From Apostichopus japonicus (Eukaryota; Echinodermata; Holothuroidea; Aspidochirotida; Stichopodidae), in contig NC_092570.1 of assembly GCF_037975245.1 (NCBI RefSeq), positions 139,501 to 203,500 of the forward strand: a stretch of 64,000 bases of DNA, given 5' to 3'. The translations under genes were made by a program, and so were the position numbers. Below, piece after piece: positions 34,370 to 46,762 of the stretch; within the stretch, counting starts at the first letter, position 1; each line of letters begins with the position of its first letter. The notes below the pieces were generated by a model that saw nothing but the letters and a program-made list of their open reading frames with translations, did not search any database and was not told the DNA's origin.

Positions 34370-34437
<68 letters not shown>
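34072..34437 (+). mobile_element. tRNA-derived SINE ending in (TA)n, plus orientation
   Basis: Contains a tRNA-like segment TAGCCTAGTGGTTAGGGTGT…GTGGTTCGAATCCCGGTGG (box A and box B) at about 34288-34345, then a short tail and (TA)n (34372-34437). A copy in opposite orientation lies at 39330-39640 and shares the leader ACTAGTATTGTTCGATAC. The T-stem is mispaired, so this is a SINE and not a functional tRNA gene. Confidence 0.7.
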
Positions 34438-34440
<3 letters not shown>

Positions 34441-34910
34441 GGGGCTGAGGGGATACTTAATTCTAGGCCGTTAACATACCAATCAGCATCGGTAAATGAT
34501 TTGGTACCATTGACGCCAATTCATTTTTATATGGTCAAATGGGAGGAAAGTTTCTAGTGAAGAGGTTATAGACAGTAATCAGTATAACATTAGATAAAGA
34601 TGGCGAAGAGTACAGGAACTTATATGAAACACTTTTAGATTAGATGGATATCAGAGTGGTTACCAACGTTAAATCCTAGAAAAAAGTGGAGAGAGAAAAA
34701 ACGTGACTTTAAGGTAAATGATATTGTTTTACTAAGGGATTCCTGTAGGTTTAATGTGAGGGGACAGTGGCCATTAGGAAGAGTACTAGAGGTTTTCCCT
34801 GGAGCAGATGGTCATGTAAGAGTTGTGAAGATTTAAACTGCCGACGGTGGTTATTTGAGAAACATTACAAAGATTTGTCATGTGGAAATCCTAGTTTAAG
34901 TTAAGTTTAT
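34438..34910 (+). pseudogene. BEL/Pao retrotransposon, 3' end of pol
   Basis: Encodes AEGILNSRPLTYQSASVNDL and PLTPIHF, then in shifted frames RKKWREKKRDFKVNDIVLLR, RGQWPLGRVLEVFPGADGHV and ITKICHVEIL. These are the C-terminal integrase landmarks of BEL/Pao elements. Stops and frameshifts show it is dead. An LTR follows at 35258-35597. Confidence 0.82.
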
Positions 34911-35257
34911 ATGGTAAAGTAAATTTTACTTAGAAGCTGTTATAAATTCCCTTCAGACTGTACACAGTCCAAGATCTATTGCATTTGTATCAGTGAATTT
35001 TGGTATATGAACATACCGTATAAGCATACATGTATAATTTATGAAAAGTGTTTCCATGTGTTTGTGTTGAATGTAGACAGAGAGTGTTACATATAAGTTC
35101 AATATTATGTGATATAAATACTCCAAAAAGTATCTTACATATATTTGCAGTAATGAAGAAAGATTCTTGATGTTATAAAAGGTTAATGTATGAGTAAAAA
35201 GTATTAAATTTGTTTTGTTTTTATACTTGAGGTAGAGTACCTCAAGGAAGGGGAGAA

Positions 35258-35596
35258 TGTTCTAGAGAGTAAAGCAGTCTAACAATTTTGCACCTGCTAT
35301 GTTATGTAATAGGCAAATGCTTTCAAGTGCCATCTATTGTTTGCACAACCATTGTTTTTGTTATGTAAATTAGCATGTATTGTATTGAGATACAAAATAG
35401 TGTGTTTTTAGAGACAGTGGTCAGTTGTAAACTGTTCTTCAGAGAGAAAGGTTGAGTGAGAAATAAGTATAAGACAGAACACAACTTGTAAAAGACTGAG
35501 AAAAAGAGAGAGATAGATAGAGAGATGAGCAACGAAAAATAAAAAGAGAACAGGCAATTTTCCTTTTGAGTTTAATTTTCACTATGGCTGGTGAAC

Positions 35597-35597
<1 letters not shown>
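35258..35597 (+). mobile_element. 3' LTR of the BEL/Pao remnant
   Basis: A purine-rich tract (AAGGAAGGGGAGAA) directly precedes TGTTCTAGAGAG, and the segment ends GGTGAACA before a (TA)n tract. The 340-bp TG…CA unit, its polypurine tract and its position after pol fit a 3' LTR. The matching 5' LTR is not in the window. Confidence 0.65.

Positions 35598-35680
<83 letters not shown>
35598..35680. repeat. (TA)n microsatellite
   Basis: About 40 TA units directly after the LTR end. Confidence 0.95.
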
Positions 35681-35681
<1 letters not shown>

Positions 35682-35898
35682 AATAAGTAATACACCCTTA
35701 ATGGCAGTTTTTTCCCTCCGTTTATTCAGATTGCATATAATATTTACAGTGATTCTTAAGTAACAGATACAATGATTCGCATATTTACAATTATAGTTCA
35801 CCTACTCCTTGCAGTGTTCTGACAGAAAACAGACACAACTAATAACCGGAGCCGATGACAAGCATATAATATGGGTATATGGATAACAAATCGTTTAA

Positions 35899-38148
35899 AC
35901 ATTACTGGAATAGACCTTGGCATGGAGCAAAAGCTTGTAGCAAGTCAGGGAAGTTAACATTACTGGAATAGACCTCGGCATGGAGCAAAAGCTTGTAGCA
36001 AGTCAGGGAAGTTAACATTACTGGAATAGACCTTGGCATGGAGCAAAAGCTTGTAGCAAGTCAGAGAAGTTAACATTACTGGAATAGACCTTGGCATGGA
36101 GCAAAAGCTTGTAGCAAGTCAGGGAAGTTAACATTACTGGAATAGACCTCGGCATGGAGCAAAAGCTTGTAGCAAGTCAGGGAAGTTAACATTACTGGAA
36201 TAGACCTTGGCATGGAGCAAAAGATGGAGCAAGTCAGAGAAGTTAACATTACTGGAATAGACCTCGGCATGGAGCAAAAGATGGAGCAAGTCAGGGAAGT
36301 TAACATTACTGGAATAGACCTTGGCATGGAGCAAAAGCTTGTAGCAAGTCAGGGAAGTTAACATTACTGGAATAGACCTCGGCATGGAGCAAAAGCTTGT
36401 AGCAAGTCAGGGAAGTTAACATTACTGGAATAGACCTTGGCATGGAGCAAAAGATGGAGCAAGTCAGAGAAGTTAACATTACTGGAATAGACCTCGGCAT
36501 GGAGCAAAAGATGGAGCAAGTCAGGGAAGTTAACATTACTGGAATAGACCTTGGCATGGAGCAAAAGCTTGTAGCAAGTCAGGGAAGTTAACATTACTGG
36601 AATAGACCTTGGCATGGAGCAAAAGATGGAGCAAGTCAGGGAAGTTAACATTACTGGAATAGACCTCGGCATGGAGCAAAAGATGGAGCAAGTCAGGGAA
36701 GTTAACATTACTGGAATAGACCTCGGCATGGAGCAAAAGCTTGTAGCAAGTCAGAGAAGTTAACATTACTGGAATAGACCTTGGCATGGAGCAAAAGATG
36801 GAGCAAGTCAGGGAAGTTAACATTACTGGAATAGACCTCGGCATGGAGCAAAAGATGGAGCAAGTCAGGGAAGTTAACATTACTGGAATAGACCTCGGCA
36901 TGGAGCAAAAGCTTGTAGCAAGTCAGAGAAGTTAACATTACTGGAATAGACCTTGGCATGGAGCAAAAGCTTGTAGCAAGTCAGAGAAGTTAACATTACT
37001 GGAATAGACCTTGGCATGGAGCAAAAGCTTGTAGCAAGTCAGAGAAGTTAACATTACTGGAATAGACCTTGGCATGGAGCAAAAGATGGAGCAAGTCAGG
37101 GAAGTTAACATTACTGGAATAGACCTTGGCATGGAGCAAAAGCTTGTAGCAAGTCAGAGAAGTTAACATTACTGGAATAGACCTTGGCATGGAGCAAAAG
37201 CTTGTAGCAAGTCAGAGAAGTTAACATTACTGGAATAGACCTTGGCATGGAGCAAAAGATGGAGCAAGTCAGGGAAGTTAACATTACTGGAATAGACCTC
37301 GGCATGGAGCAAAAGCTTGTAGCAAGTCAGGGAAGTTAACATTACTGGAATAGACCTCGGCATGGAGCAAAAGATGGAGCAAGTCAGGGAAGTTAACATT
37401 ACTGGAATAGACCTTGGCATGGAGCAAAAGCTTGTAGCAAGTCAGAGAAGTTAACATTACTGGAATAGACCTCGGCATGGAGCAAAAGATGGAGCAAGTC
37501 AGGGAAGTTAACATTACTGGAATAGACCTCGGCATGGAGCAAAAGCTTGTAGCAAGTCAGGGAAGTTAACATTACTGGAATAGACCTTGGCATGGAGCAA
37601 AAGATGGAGCAAGTCAGGGAAGTTAACATTACTGGAATAGACCTTGGCATGGAGCAAAAGCTTGTAGCAAGTCAGGGAAGTTAACATTACTGGAATAGAC
37701 CTTGGCATGGAGCAAAAGCTTGTAGCAAGTCAGGGAAGTTAACATTACTGGAATAGACCTCGGCATGGAGCAAAAGCTTGTAGCAAGTCAGAGAAGTTAA
37801 CATTACTGGAATAGACCTTGGCATGGAGCAAAAGATGGAGCAAGTCAGGGAAGTTAACATTACTGGAATAGACCTCGGCATGGAGCAAAAGCTTGTAGCA
37901 AGTCAGGGAAGTTAACATTACTGGAATAGACCTTGGCATGGAGCAAAAGCTTGTAGCAAGTCAGAGAAGTTAACATTACTGGAATAGACCTTGGCATGGA
38001 GCAAAAGATGGAGCAAGTCAGGGAAGTTAACATTACTGGAATAGACCTCGGCATGGAGCAAAAGCTTGTAGCAAGTCAGAGAAGTTAACATTACTGGAAT
38101 AGACCTTGGCATGGAGCAAAAGCTTGTAGCAAGTCAGGGAAGTTAACA
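35899..38148. repeat. 57/58-bp minisatellite, 39 units, with higher-order structure
   Basis: Unit: ACATTACTGGAATAGACCTT, GGCATGGAGCAAAAGCTTGT, AGCAAGTCAGGGAAGTTA. Three sites vary almost as binary characters: AAAAGCTTGTAGC (58 bp) or AAAAGATGGAGC (57 bp); CCTTGG or CCTCGG; CAGGGAAG or CAGAGAAG. I count 39 units. Four-unit blocks repeat exactly (units 4-7 equal 8-11, period 230 bp), and later three-unit blocks (period 173 bp) dominate. Open minus-strand frames (peptide MPRSIPVMLTSLTC) are by-products of the unit length. Confidence 0.95.
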
Positions 38149-38759
38149 CGGTTTCTCCTAGATCTAGACAATCTCAAATTATTAAAACGTTCGATACTAA
38201 TTGCAAACTTGAACTTAAAGAAAAACCCATTTATATCTGGTACGCGACTATTGAGTCTGCAATCATATATATAATACTTCATGTGCAGATAAGAAAATTG
38301 TATGGGTGTATAGCGCCTGTACCCCAGCCCCCAAAAAAGTCTTGTTTTGAGAAGAAGAATTGTTTCTCTAGAAAACGCATTTCTACGTCGAAAATAAAAG
38401 AAGCGGTGAAGCAACACTCCCAAAAGAGGTGTTCGAAGCTTTCCACTTTGACGTTACAAAAAGAGCATAAACTAGAATCTACTTTACCCAGGTAAGGTAA
38501 AGAGGTACCAAGGTAAGGAGTTTATTGGCTGCAGTGATTCTAGGTAAGAACTTAAATTGGAAATACTGTACCTTAGCTTCTGACACAGTGAACCGAGGCA
38601 TGCTAAAGATGCGAATCCAGTCACTGTCTGTTAGCTCCCTAAAACTTATATTCCATTTTCTTTAAGGCAGTTGGGACATTAGAAATATTACGTTAGTGAT
38701 ATTTGTAAGTTAATTGAGAAATAGAGGTCGCCCGTATTACATTGTTGTACCAGTCAATA

Positions 38760-39060
38760 TTAACATTGGAAGAGTCGTTTCTTTGGCAACCTGACCATCT
38801 CCACTCCTTCGGGATACAACTGATTAAAACACCCAGTAAATAGCAAATAATCTATATGGAATTTAGCTTTAAAGCGATCGCACGTTAGAGGCTTACCCGC
38901 GTTGTCAAAGAGATCACTTACGAACTTAACATTTTTATCAAACAAATGACCAAACATTATAATACTGTTGTTAATGCGAATGAATGAGTTGTTCCAGATC
39001 ATTTGGTTGCCAAAACATTTCTTTGGGGGCTAAAGGAAATTTCGCACCAGGCACAAACAA
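38760..39060 (-). pseudogene. L1/Tx1-like LINE fragment
   Basis: Minus-strand frame MIWNNSFIRINNSIIMFGHL, FDKNVKFVSDLFDNAGKPLT and FKAKFHIDYLLFTG matches the pattern 'WNN-x-x-I-x-I…GI-x-x-V-x-DL-x-x-x-G…F…F-x-Y' that follows the RT domain in L1/Tx1-type elements. No catalytic part is retained. Confidence 0.55.
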
Positions 39061-39157
39061 TTTGCCTCACAAAAGAAGTTTTTATATTGATTACAGCGTT
39101 CTTAGAACAGTTAATGACAGTTATTCAAAGCCAATTTATACGCTTTAACACACTAGT

Positions 39158-39295
39158 AGAACCACTGTGGTCGAGTGATACAGACTTCAGTTCGTAACAC
39201 AAAGATCCGGGGTTCGATTCCTACCTTCGCTCGAAGCCTCGATGAGTCCCAAAAAGGACGAAACCGGTCGTGAAGTGGAATTTTTCTGGTGTGTT
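39158..39295 (+). mobile_element. Second type of tRNA-derived SINE
   Basis: A tRNA-like head with GTGGTCGAGTGATACAG (box-A-like) and GGGGTTCGATTCCTACC (box B) is followed by GATGAGTCCCAAAAAGGACG AAACCGGTCG, a hairpin-forming body typical of metazoan SINEs. Confidence 0.6.
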
Positions 39296-39329
39296 ATTCT
39301 TTATTGATTTACTATATATATATATATAT

Positions 39330-39640
39330 ATATATATACAATTACAGAAACTCCAGAACATGAAGAAACTTCCAGCCTCCACCGAGATTCGAATCCGGGC
39401 CTCCCGTTTTATATGCGGACACCCTAACCACTAGGCTATGGGCGTTGATTGTATGTCAAGAGGTTCGAAACTGGTAAGGAAGGTCGTAATTCCACAGAAT
39501 TAAGGCGTTTTCACCTGTATCGAACAATACTAGTTCTGTTTTGGTGACATATTTGCATTACTCTAGAGATCAAACATGATTCTAACCAAATCGAGATCAT
39601 TTGAGATTCCTAAAGCCGGATCTCGAAAGAGATACTTTGA
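39330..39640 (-). mobile_element. tRNA-derived SINE, inverted copy of the one at 34072-34437
   Basis: Carries the reverse complement of the tRNA-like head (CCACCGAGATTCGAATCCGG…CACTAGGCTATGG) and of the leader with GTATCGAACAATACTAGTTC. It ends in GCCGGATCTCGAAAGAGATAC, shared with 34090-34110. Confidence 0.7.
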
Positions 39641-39665
39641 ACAGACTTTTATATATAAATATATG

Positions 39666-39707
<42 letters not shown>

Positions 39708-39793
39708 AATATATATAATTATATATATGTAATTATATATATATATATATATCACATATAATGGTGGCCAATATTCACAAAGAGTTCTCTATG

Positions 39794-41739
39794 CAGGGGC
39801 GTATCCAGGATTTTCTAACCCGGGGGGCGCGAATTACTATCTAAGCGGAGCGCCATCATCGGTTGGCGCGCAGCGTACTAGAAAATTTCTGGTTTTGATA
39901 CCCCCTAGATCACCGGAAATGGCACTTCTCGGGCTTGAAAATGACCAACCAGATGTATACTTTTGCCTGAGAACCAAGTATTTCCCAATAGTTTTTGTTC
40001 CCATCCAGAACCTTTTTGAAGATTTTCACCAGTCACACATCATGTTCGACCTCATCGCATGTCCTGTGAATCATTGCTTTTGTAGGTGATTCTACGTGGC
40101 GGCCCACAATACCCGACAGCCCCACTTTTGAAGGTTTTCAACCCATTATTTGTTCCGAATTATAAATTCATTTAAAAAAATACCCATAATGTTGCAAAAA
40201 ATGTCATCCATGGACAACCAATATAGAAAAACCTCCTTGAACCCCTAACAGACCGGTCAAAATTACACCAGTAAGAATTTTGGTCAGGAAATTTTCGAAA
40301 ATAATTTATTGGTGTAGAAATATTAAACCCTCTTATAACGGCTATTATAAATCTTGGTTGAAGGAAATGAAAAAATAGCAGATATTTCCGAAACCGAACA
40401 CTACACACATAGGCGTAGGAGGCGGGGCTCCTACTGAAAGAAAAATAAATTGCAATGATGTAGCTAAAGGAAATGAATCTCCTTGATAATTAAAATAAAG
40501 TTCTAAGCTTGGCCGACTAATTCGCCATTACCATGGAGGTAAAAACAGACCATTACTAATGTAAAAGCATGGAGGTAAAAACAGATGGTAAAACAGAGAA
40601 TTTGACATAATTTGACCTCCATGCTTTTACTACATCTACATAAGACATTTCGTTGTTTACATTAGTATCCCGCGGTATACTGCGCAATTTCCACGGACCG
40701 TACGGTACACGATGGCATGCGATGTAATCACCGATGCTTGCTTATATGATATTGACTTTAACATGTTGAACGCGCGCGGAGCGCGGCGAAAAATTTAGGT
40801 TATATTTTTCGGGCAAGTCGTTACAGCCACCAAATCAAATTGGGTTCCTATGACTACACACATCGACAGTTTTGAGGCTGTTCATCCTGGAACCGCCATT
40901 TTCATGCTCACTGATATGATGTCATATCTGCTGTTTGCTTTACATATTCGAACAGGCGCGTAGCGAATAATTAGCCAAGGGAGGGGCGAAGCCTGTAGGC
41001 AAACTATCTAAGCGTAGCGCCACCACGAGTTGGCGCGAAGCGTACAAGAAAATTTTGGCCGAAACTGCCTCCCAGATCGCTGGAAATGGCACTTCCCAGG
41101 ACCATGGGTTGGCGCGAAGCGTACAAGAAAATTTTGGCCGAAAATGCCTCCCAGATCGCTGAAAATGACACTTCCCATGCCTTGTGAGTTGCATCTAAGC
41201 ATTTTCTATTTTGAAATTACTAGCGATATCATAATAAAAAAAAAATACTCGGGGGGGGGGGCGTTCGTCCCCTTCCCGAAATGCGTCATGTTCCCCGACG
41301 ACTCGGTCGAGTCCGAGACCAGCCACAGTTGGTTTCATAGCACAAATGTTTAAGGCGTCCACACACGCGTTATGAGAGACCATATATAGTATATATATAT
41401 AGATACATTAGTGAGAGAGGAAAAATGGAAACGTCAAAAATGGAGTTGTCGGTGTAAGGGGAAGGGTGAGGCGCACGCCCCTTCCGAAATCCTCGATCCG
41501 TCACTGGCTACCCTGTGTATATAATAGGGATCAGCGCTGTTATTATGTCACTGTTCCCCTTTGTCTTCCCTTGGCGTTTTTTTCTTTTACTCCCTCCTTT
41601 TCTCCTTTTTCTTCTTTTTCTTTTCCCTTCCTTCCCCTCCTCCTCCTCTTTTCCCCCCTCTTTTTCCCCTTTTCTTTTTTTCTCCTCTTTTTCTTACCCG
41701 GGGGGCGCGCGCCCCCAACGCCCCCTGGATACGCGCCTG
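39794..41739. mobile_element. hAT-like non-autonomous transposon, copy 3
   Basis: Ends CAGGGGCGTATCCAGG and CCTGGATACGCGCCTG, 1946 bp. It aligns throughout with copy 1 minus the foldback. It has an unoccupied GTTCATCC at 40880-40887. Two tandem copies of the hairpin module with GGCGCGAAGCGTACAAGAAA lie at 41033-41130. No transposase. Confidence 0.85.
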
Positions 41740-43984
41740 CTAGTATGCCAAGGCAGAGCTAGAATATCACATAATATACTTAACTAAACTACCATCATAC
41801 TGCTACTCGGAGTTTCACGGGTACGGCTCGCGCACCGATCATCAGGCAACTGGACAACACAGGCTATCTCGGCTTCAGGCGTGTGTGTTTACGGTTGCCA
41901 TGGCGACAGTGCGATAACAGCTCTGTTCTTTTGTTGATGCATCTGTCCTTCGATTGTATTATGGCCAGCTTCTCTTCCATGCATATATTGCATGATCCTG
42001 ATTCGCGATGGTGTGTGTCGGATTGCTTCAATATGTTCCATTCAATAGTGTAATCTCTCGCCTTACTTTTCAGTGCTCAGATATGTTTGGATAGTTCTGT
42101 CTCCTTTTCATATTTTTTGTTGCGAAACGACTTCGTGTGGTTGCGTTACCTAGATTTAAAGTAGAACGATAGTGACAGAAAAAAAATCTCTCATTTTCAT
42201 ATATAATGTAGTTTATATGTTACCAAGTAACATATTTTTTTAATTTTCCAAATAGCACACCGGAAAGTTATAAAAAACGGAATTAAAACATCGTTTTTTC
42301 GCCTCCGTAATTTAGGAATTTTCATACACTGCAACGACCTTGAACAGCCCTCAGGTCAGTGAATGACGTCACTGTGATGATCTTTTCTTGTTGTGAACTG
42401 TTCAGTACGAAGCTGTGCGTTGCATTTCGTGTCAGCATAACTGTTATTTTCCGGCGTAATGTTCAAGACAAATAGATAATGAATTTATCATAGTGTTTCT
42501 TGATTTCTTCACCACGTGTTTACAAGTTTTTTTTTACGAAATTTGCGGCGATTTCGCAACGATTTCCCAACATCTGAATAGGTAACTCGCAAGCTGACCC
42601 AAAGTAACGTAAATCTCAAGAACACGTTTTTGGCGGGTTTTATACAGAGTGATGTATGAATGTGCTCACTTACCAGTCAAACTGGCACAATAACAATAGT
42701 GATGATAGTCTCAAACGTAGATTAGTATAACATCCGAAAGAAAATCCAAAGTTCTAAACAAAGTAGATTCGCTTGTATGCACTAGGCCTACTGTAAAACA
42801 TAAACGTTCCTTGTTCCGTGCGTCATTAAATCCAACAGAAAGGTTCATTGAGCTTGAAATACAACCGCATTTGAACTCAATCGAGTAGTTAGTCTAGCTC
42901 GAACAGTTTTCTCACTACATGCAATGCCTATTGCGTTTATTCACATGTATGCCTCGTGGTTTGGGCTTCAGGAGGAATCGTATTCTAGCCCAACTTCACG
43001 TAGGTCCGCAAACGGTACTTTCACACTGTGCAAACATAAGTGACAGTGTGCGCTACCGTAAGTAATACACGATGTTTTGTTTCGCTCGAGCATACACACA
43101 TTTCCTATTCGTATTACATTTAAAGTGGTTTGGAGGGTATGGACACATCTCTGCCCCAAAAAACTCTGCCTAAGCGACGTCCATGCCCCAATTGAAATTT
43201 GCACGTGGATTCTCTCCTCACATATAGTCATTAGGTTGTTCACGTCTGACATGTCTTCCAGTTCCAACACTTACTGTTGCATTTATCGGGATATATATAA
43301 ATAATGCGGCATAAAAGCATCAATCTTTCAAACTTTTATTACTTTAGTGACCTTGCCACACGCAAATTTCAATTGGGCCCGAGAATCATCTTCTGTGAAG
43401 TGGGCAGAACAAACTTTCACATTCTTGCCATGAGAAACTCATGGTGCGATGAAGTCTTTCCTGGTTCTCCTCACAAATCGTATCCAGAGTTTCCGATATC
43501 TCTCACTACTTTTTCCGCTTGGAAAATTGAAAAAAAAAACTTATTGTAGAGTCCACATTCGTTCTGTTGCATCCCCCTACAACGCAATTTCTTGGATTTT
43601 GCTAGTGGTTTACGTTGCTTGTCGAGTCCAATATAGAGTAGGTTGCAACTAAACTTACACACTAAGTGCACACTGCTGAAGTACACTCACGTTGTTATCA
43701 TCATAATGACGTCACATGTCACTGTAGATCACGTGATCATCATATCGCTTTTCGCGAAAAGCCCAATTTTTGTTTAAAAAATCAACGAGTTTAGGAATTT
43801 TTTTTAAGCCTTTCCCAACATCGGATTGACTTGAATTTTCACATGTGTAAAATGGAAACCAACTAGAATACTCTTGAATAAAATCGTATTTTTTCGTCGA
43901 TGGTGAAAAATCACTATCGTTCATCTTTACAATCACCCCGGTGAGCCCAACGTATGACCGCGAGTCGGAACCGGAAGTCGTTTC
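41740..43984. other. No gene recognised
   Basis: Open frames here lack family resemblance. A perfect palindrome GCTTTTCGCGAAAAGC lies at about 43747-43762. The stretch could hold a promoter or non-coding transcript, but nothing in the sequence shows it. Confidence 0.5.
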
Positions 43985-44886
43985 AGAGCTAAAGATGAGG
44001 TACAGTAGGTGACTGCACCTCATTCTGAGCTATGGATGTGGTTCAGTAGGTGACTGCACCTCATTCTGAGCTATGGATGAGGTACAGTTGGTAAATGCAC
44101 CCCATTCTGAGCTATGGATGAGGAGGTACAGTAGGTGACTGCACCTCATTCTGAGCTATGGATGAGGTACAGTAGGTAAATGCACCCCATTCTGAGCAAT
44201 GGATGAGGAGGTACAGTTGGTGACTGCACCTCATTCTGAGCTATGGATGAGGAGGTACAGTAGGTGACTGCACCCCATTCTGAGCTATGGATGAGGTACA
44301 GTAGGTAAATGCACCCCATTCAGAGCTATGGATGAGGAGGTACCATAGGTAAATGCACCTCATTCTGAGCTATGGATGAGGAGGTACAGTAGGTGAATGC
44401 ACCCCATTCTGATCTATGGATGAGGAGGTACAGTAGGTGACTGCACCTCATTCTGAGCTATGGATGAGGTACAGTAGGTAAATGCACCCCATTCTGAGCT
44501 ATGGATGAGGTACAGTAGGTAAATGCACCCCATTCTGAGGTATGGATGAGGTACAGTAGGTAAACGCACCTCATTCTGAGCTATGGATGAGGTACAGTAG
44601 GTAAATTCACCCCATTCTGAGCTATGGATGAGGTACAGTAGGTAAATGCACCCCATTCTGAGCTATGGATGAGGTACAGTAGGTAAACGCACCTCATTCT
44701 GAGCTATGGATGAGGTACAGTAGGTAAATTCACCCCATTCTGAGCTATGGATGAGGTACAGTAGGTAAATGCACCCCATTCTGAGCTATGGATGAGGAGG
44801 TACAGTAGGTGACTGCACCTCATTCTGAGCTATGGATGAGGAGGTACAGTAGGTAAATGCATTCCATTCTGAGCTATGGATGAGGA
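43985..44886. repeat. 41/44-bp minisatellite
   Basis: About 21 copies of GAGCTATGGATGAGGTACAG, TAGGTAAATGCACCCCATTCT. Units differ by an extra GAG (GATGAGGAGGTAC), by GTGACTGCACCTCATT versus GTAAATGCACCCCATT, and by point changes. Confidence 0.93.
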
Positions 44887-46551
44887 TTGAACTTAGAGAT
44901 GGTGGGGCTAGACTTGGGTGGGGGCAATCTTGAGTGACAATGGGACTTTGATTTAATGGGACAAATCACAAAATAGTTACCTGGAATTTCACTGCTGAAG
45001 GGTCCCCTGTGCTTTCCGTACCGCACATTTTTTATTTCAATGTTTTTCCAATGAATCAAACTTTCATATTACAGCAATTTCAACAGAAAGGAACATTAGA
45101 AAGAAACTTCCAATGAAAAATGTGACAAACGTATTTTCCATCAGCCATTTCATTTCCACAAGTCAGTCAATAGTGGCAATGTTTATTTATGTCATCATTA
45201 CTGTTAACCTTTATCTCTTGAGCATTTCACGATTCGATTTGAATCAAATTCAGGGAGATAAATAGTTTCTCTGAAGCTCAAGAGAGCATAGACGTGCTTA
45301 TAAATGAATGACACAAGGAAACCACTCTGCATACAAATCAGAGACCAAAGAGAGAGGGCAGCAGAGAGAAAACCCACCTTCCTAATATTCATTTTGTGAC
45401 AGTTCTCAAATGGTAAATGAAAATAAATAAATTGATGGTAGTATTAACCTTGACAGATGAAGAGAAGGTTATGTGTGTCAACTGTTAAGACAAGAAATAT
45501 CCTGCAACTCCTTTTCATCCACCAAAGTCACAGCAAGGATGAGGACTCATGCAGAAATTTCATACAGATTCAAACATTAAATCTGTTATGTTGTACTGAG
45601 CAGTTTGTCAATCTGCAAGTAAATGAACAATGGGAAAAGTGATTTGGAAATTATCAATAACGAAAAATAAGCAACGTTTCCAGTTTGTCACTCATATAAC
45701 TAAGAACAGCCAACAGTTGCAATCACAAAGTTCTGATGGTTGCATTGAGTGATATCGAACTAAAGGCAAATATTATTTCACCAAAACATAAAAATATAAA
45801 ATGTCTTTAAAAGTAGCCGTCAAAGAGAGACAGAAAATGACACAAATTTGTTATCAGAAAAGGAGTCTATAGATGTATAAAATTGAATATATAGCTTAAA
45901 TATGACAGAAATTGTGTCCATAAGGTTCCAATTGTTTTTAGCTCATAAATGTCAAATACCTTAACCCACATAGAGAGTGACTTTATTTTACTCACAAAGG
46001 CGATCACCACACCCTTGCACGAATTTCAACAAAAGCTTGATGTGGAACTTATTTGCTTTTAGCTTTTTTGAACCTAAGTAAATTTGACATGCTCAAACAA
46101 AAGGGTATTGTCTTCAGCAGGGAGTATCTACATACCAAGTATGAAGTTCAATCAAGCAACTTACCTTTAGACAACCATGGCAAAGTTTCGGTCACTATGT
46201 GCATGCTTGTTTTGGGGTCATTTTACTTACTTTCTTTTCCAATATGTGGAAAGTTCATGAGGAATATTTTAGCTTAAGAGGAGGATGTTCTACTGTACTG
46301 ATGGTAGTAAATTTCACATCCAAAAGTTGCTCACTACACCAGACATACCACACGGCCAAAAAAAAGTGTCTCTAATTTATGTAAAAGTGAAACTCATATT
46401 GGGTTACCATCCAGTTAGGTCAGTGTTTTAAATGTTATACTTTTAAATCATGCTTTAAAGCATTCATACTGACAGTACAGTATGGAGGTTAGGAACTGTT
46501 CATACTGTCAGTACGAGTGCTAGCACTGGAAAATTGTGCTGCTGGGGTTAA
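44887..46551. other. No gene recognised
   Basis: AT-rich sequence between the minisatellite and the 3' end of the zinc finger gene; I see no coding exon or repeat. Confidence 0.5.
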
Positions 46552-46557
46552 TTTATT
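46552..46557 (-). terminator. Polyadenylation signal of the zinc finger gene (candidate)
   Basis: AATAAA on the minus strand, about 137 nt beyond the stop codon at 46696-46694. Confidence 0.5.
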
Positions 46558-46693
46558 TGTATGTTTACTATTCATGATTTTCATATTCATTTCCTTTCCA
46601 ACCTCAAGCAAAAATGGAAATAGAAAAAGTAATTGTGAATGTTCAAATATGGTATATCTTTTTCACAATTCATCTAATACCAGAAATTTCAGA

Positions 46694-46762
46694 TTAAACG
46701 TCTCCATTATAGCTGGTGTCTGTGACTGATGAACTGAGAGGCTGACTAAGTCCAATACTCTC
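46694..46762 (-). CDS. C2H2 zinc finger protein, last coding exon
   Basis: Acceptor TTCTCCATTGTTGCAG, then ESIGLSQPLSSSVTDTSYNG DV and TAA. The phase-0 join with the exon at 47721-47831 is exact. Serine/threonine-rich tail without a known motif. Confidence 0.75.
   Translation of the reverse strand, partial: ESIGLSQPLSSSVTDTSYNGDV

Noticed and set aside
36076-38112. Many overlapping minus-strand frames with MPRSIPVMLTSLTC peptides
   Set aside because: They are by-products of the 57/58-bp minisatellite; frames shift between 57- and 58-bp units and end at random.
35899-38148. CRISPR-like look of regularly spaced repeats
   Set aside because: No unique spacers exist between units, the units are head-to-tail, and the genome is eukaryotic.
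42968-43549. Open frames of about 80-100 codons on both strands
   Set aside because: They lack family resemblance, splice partners and consistent codon pattern; not enough to call a gene.
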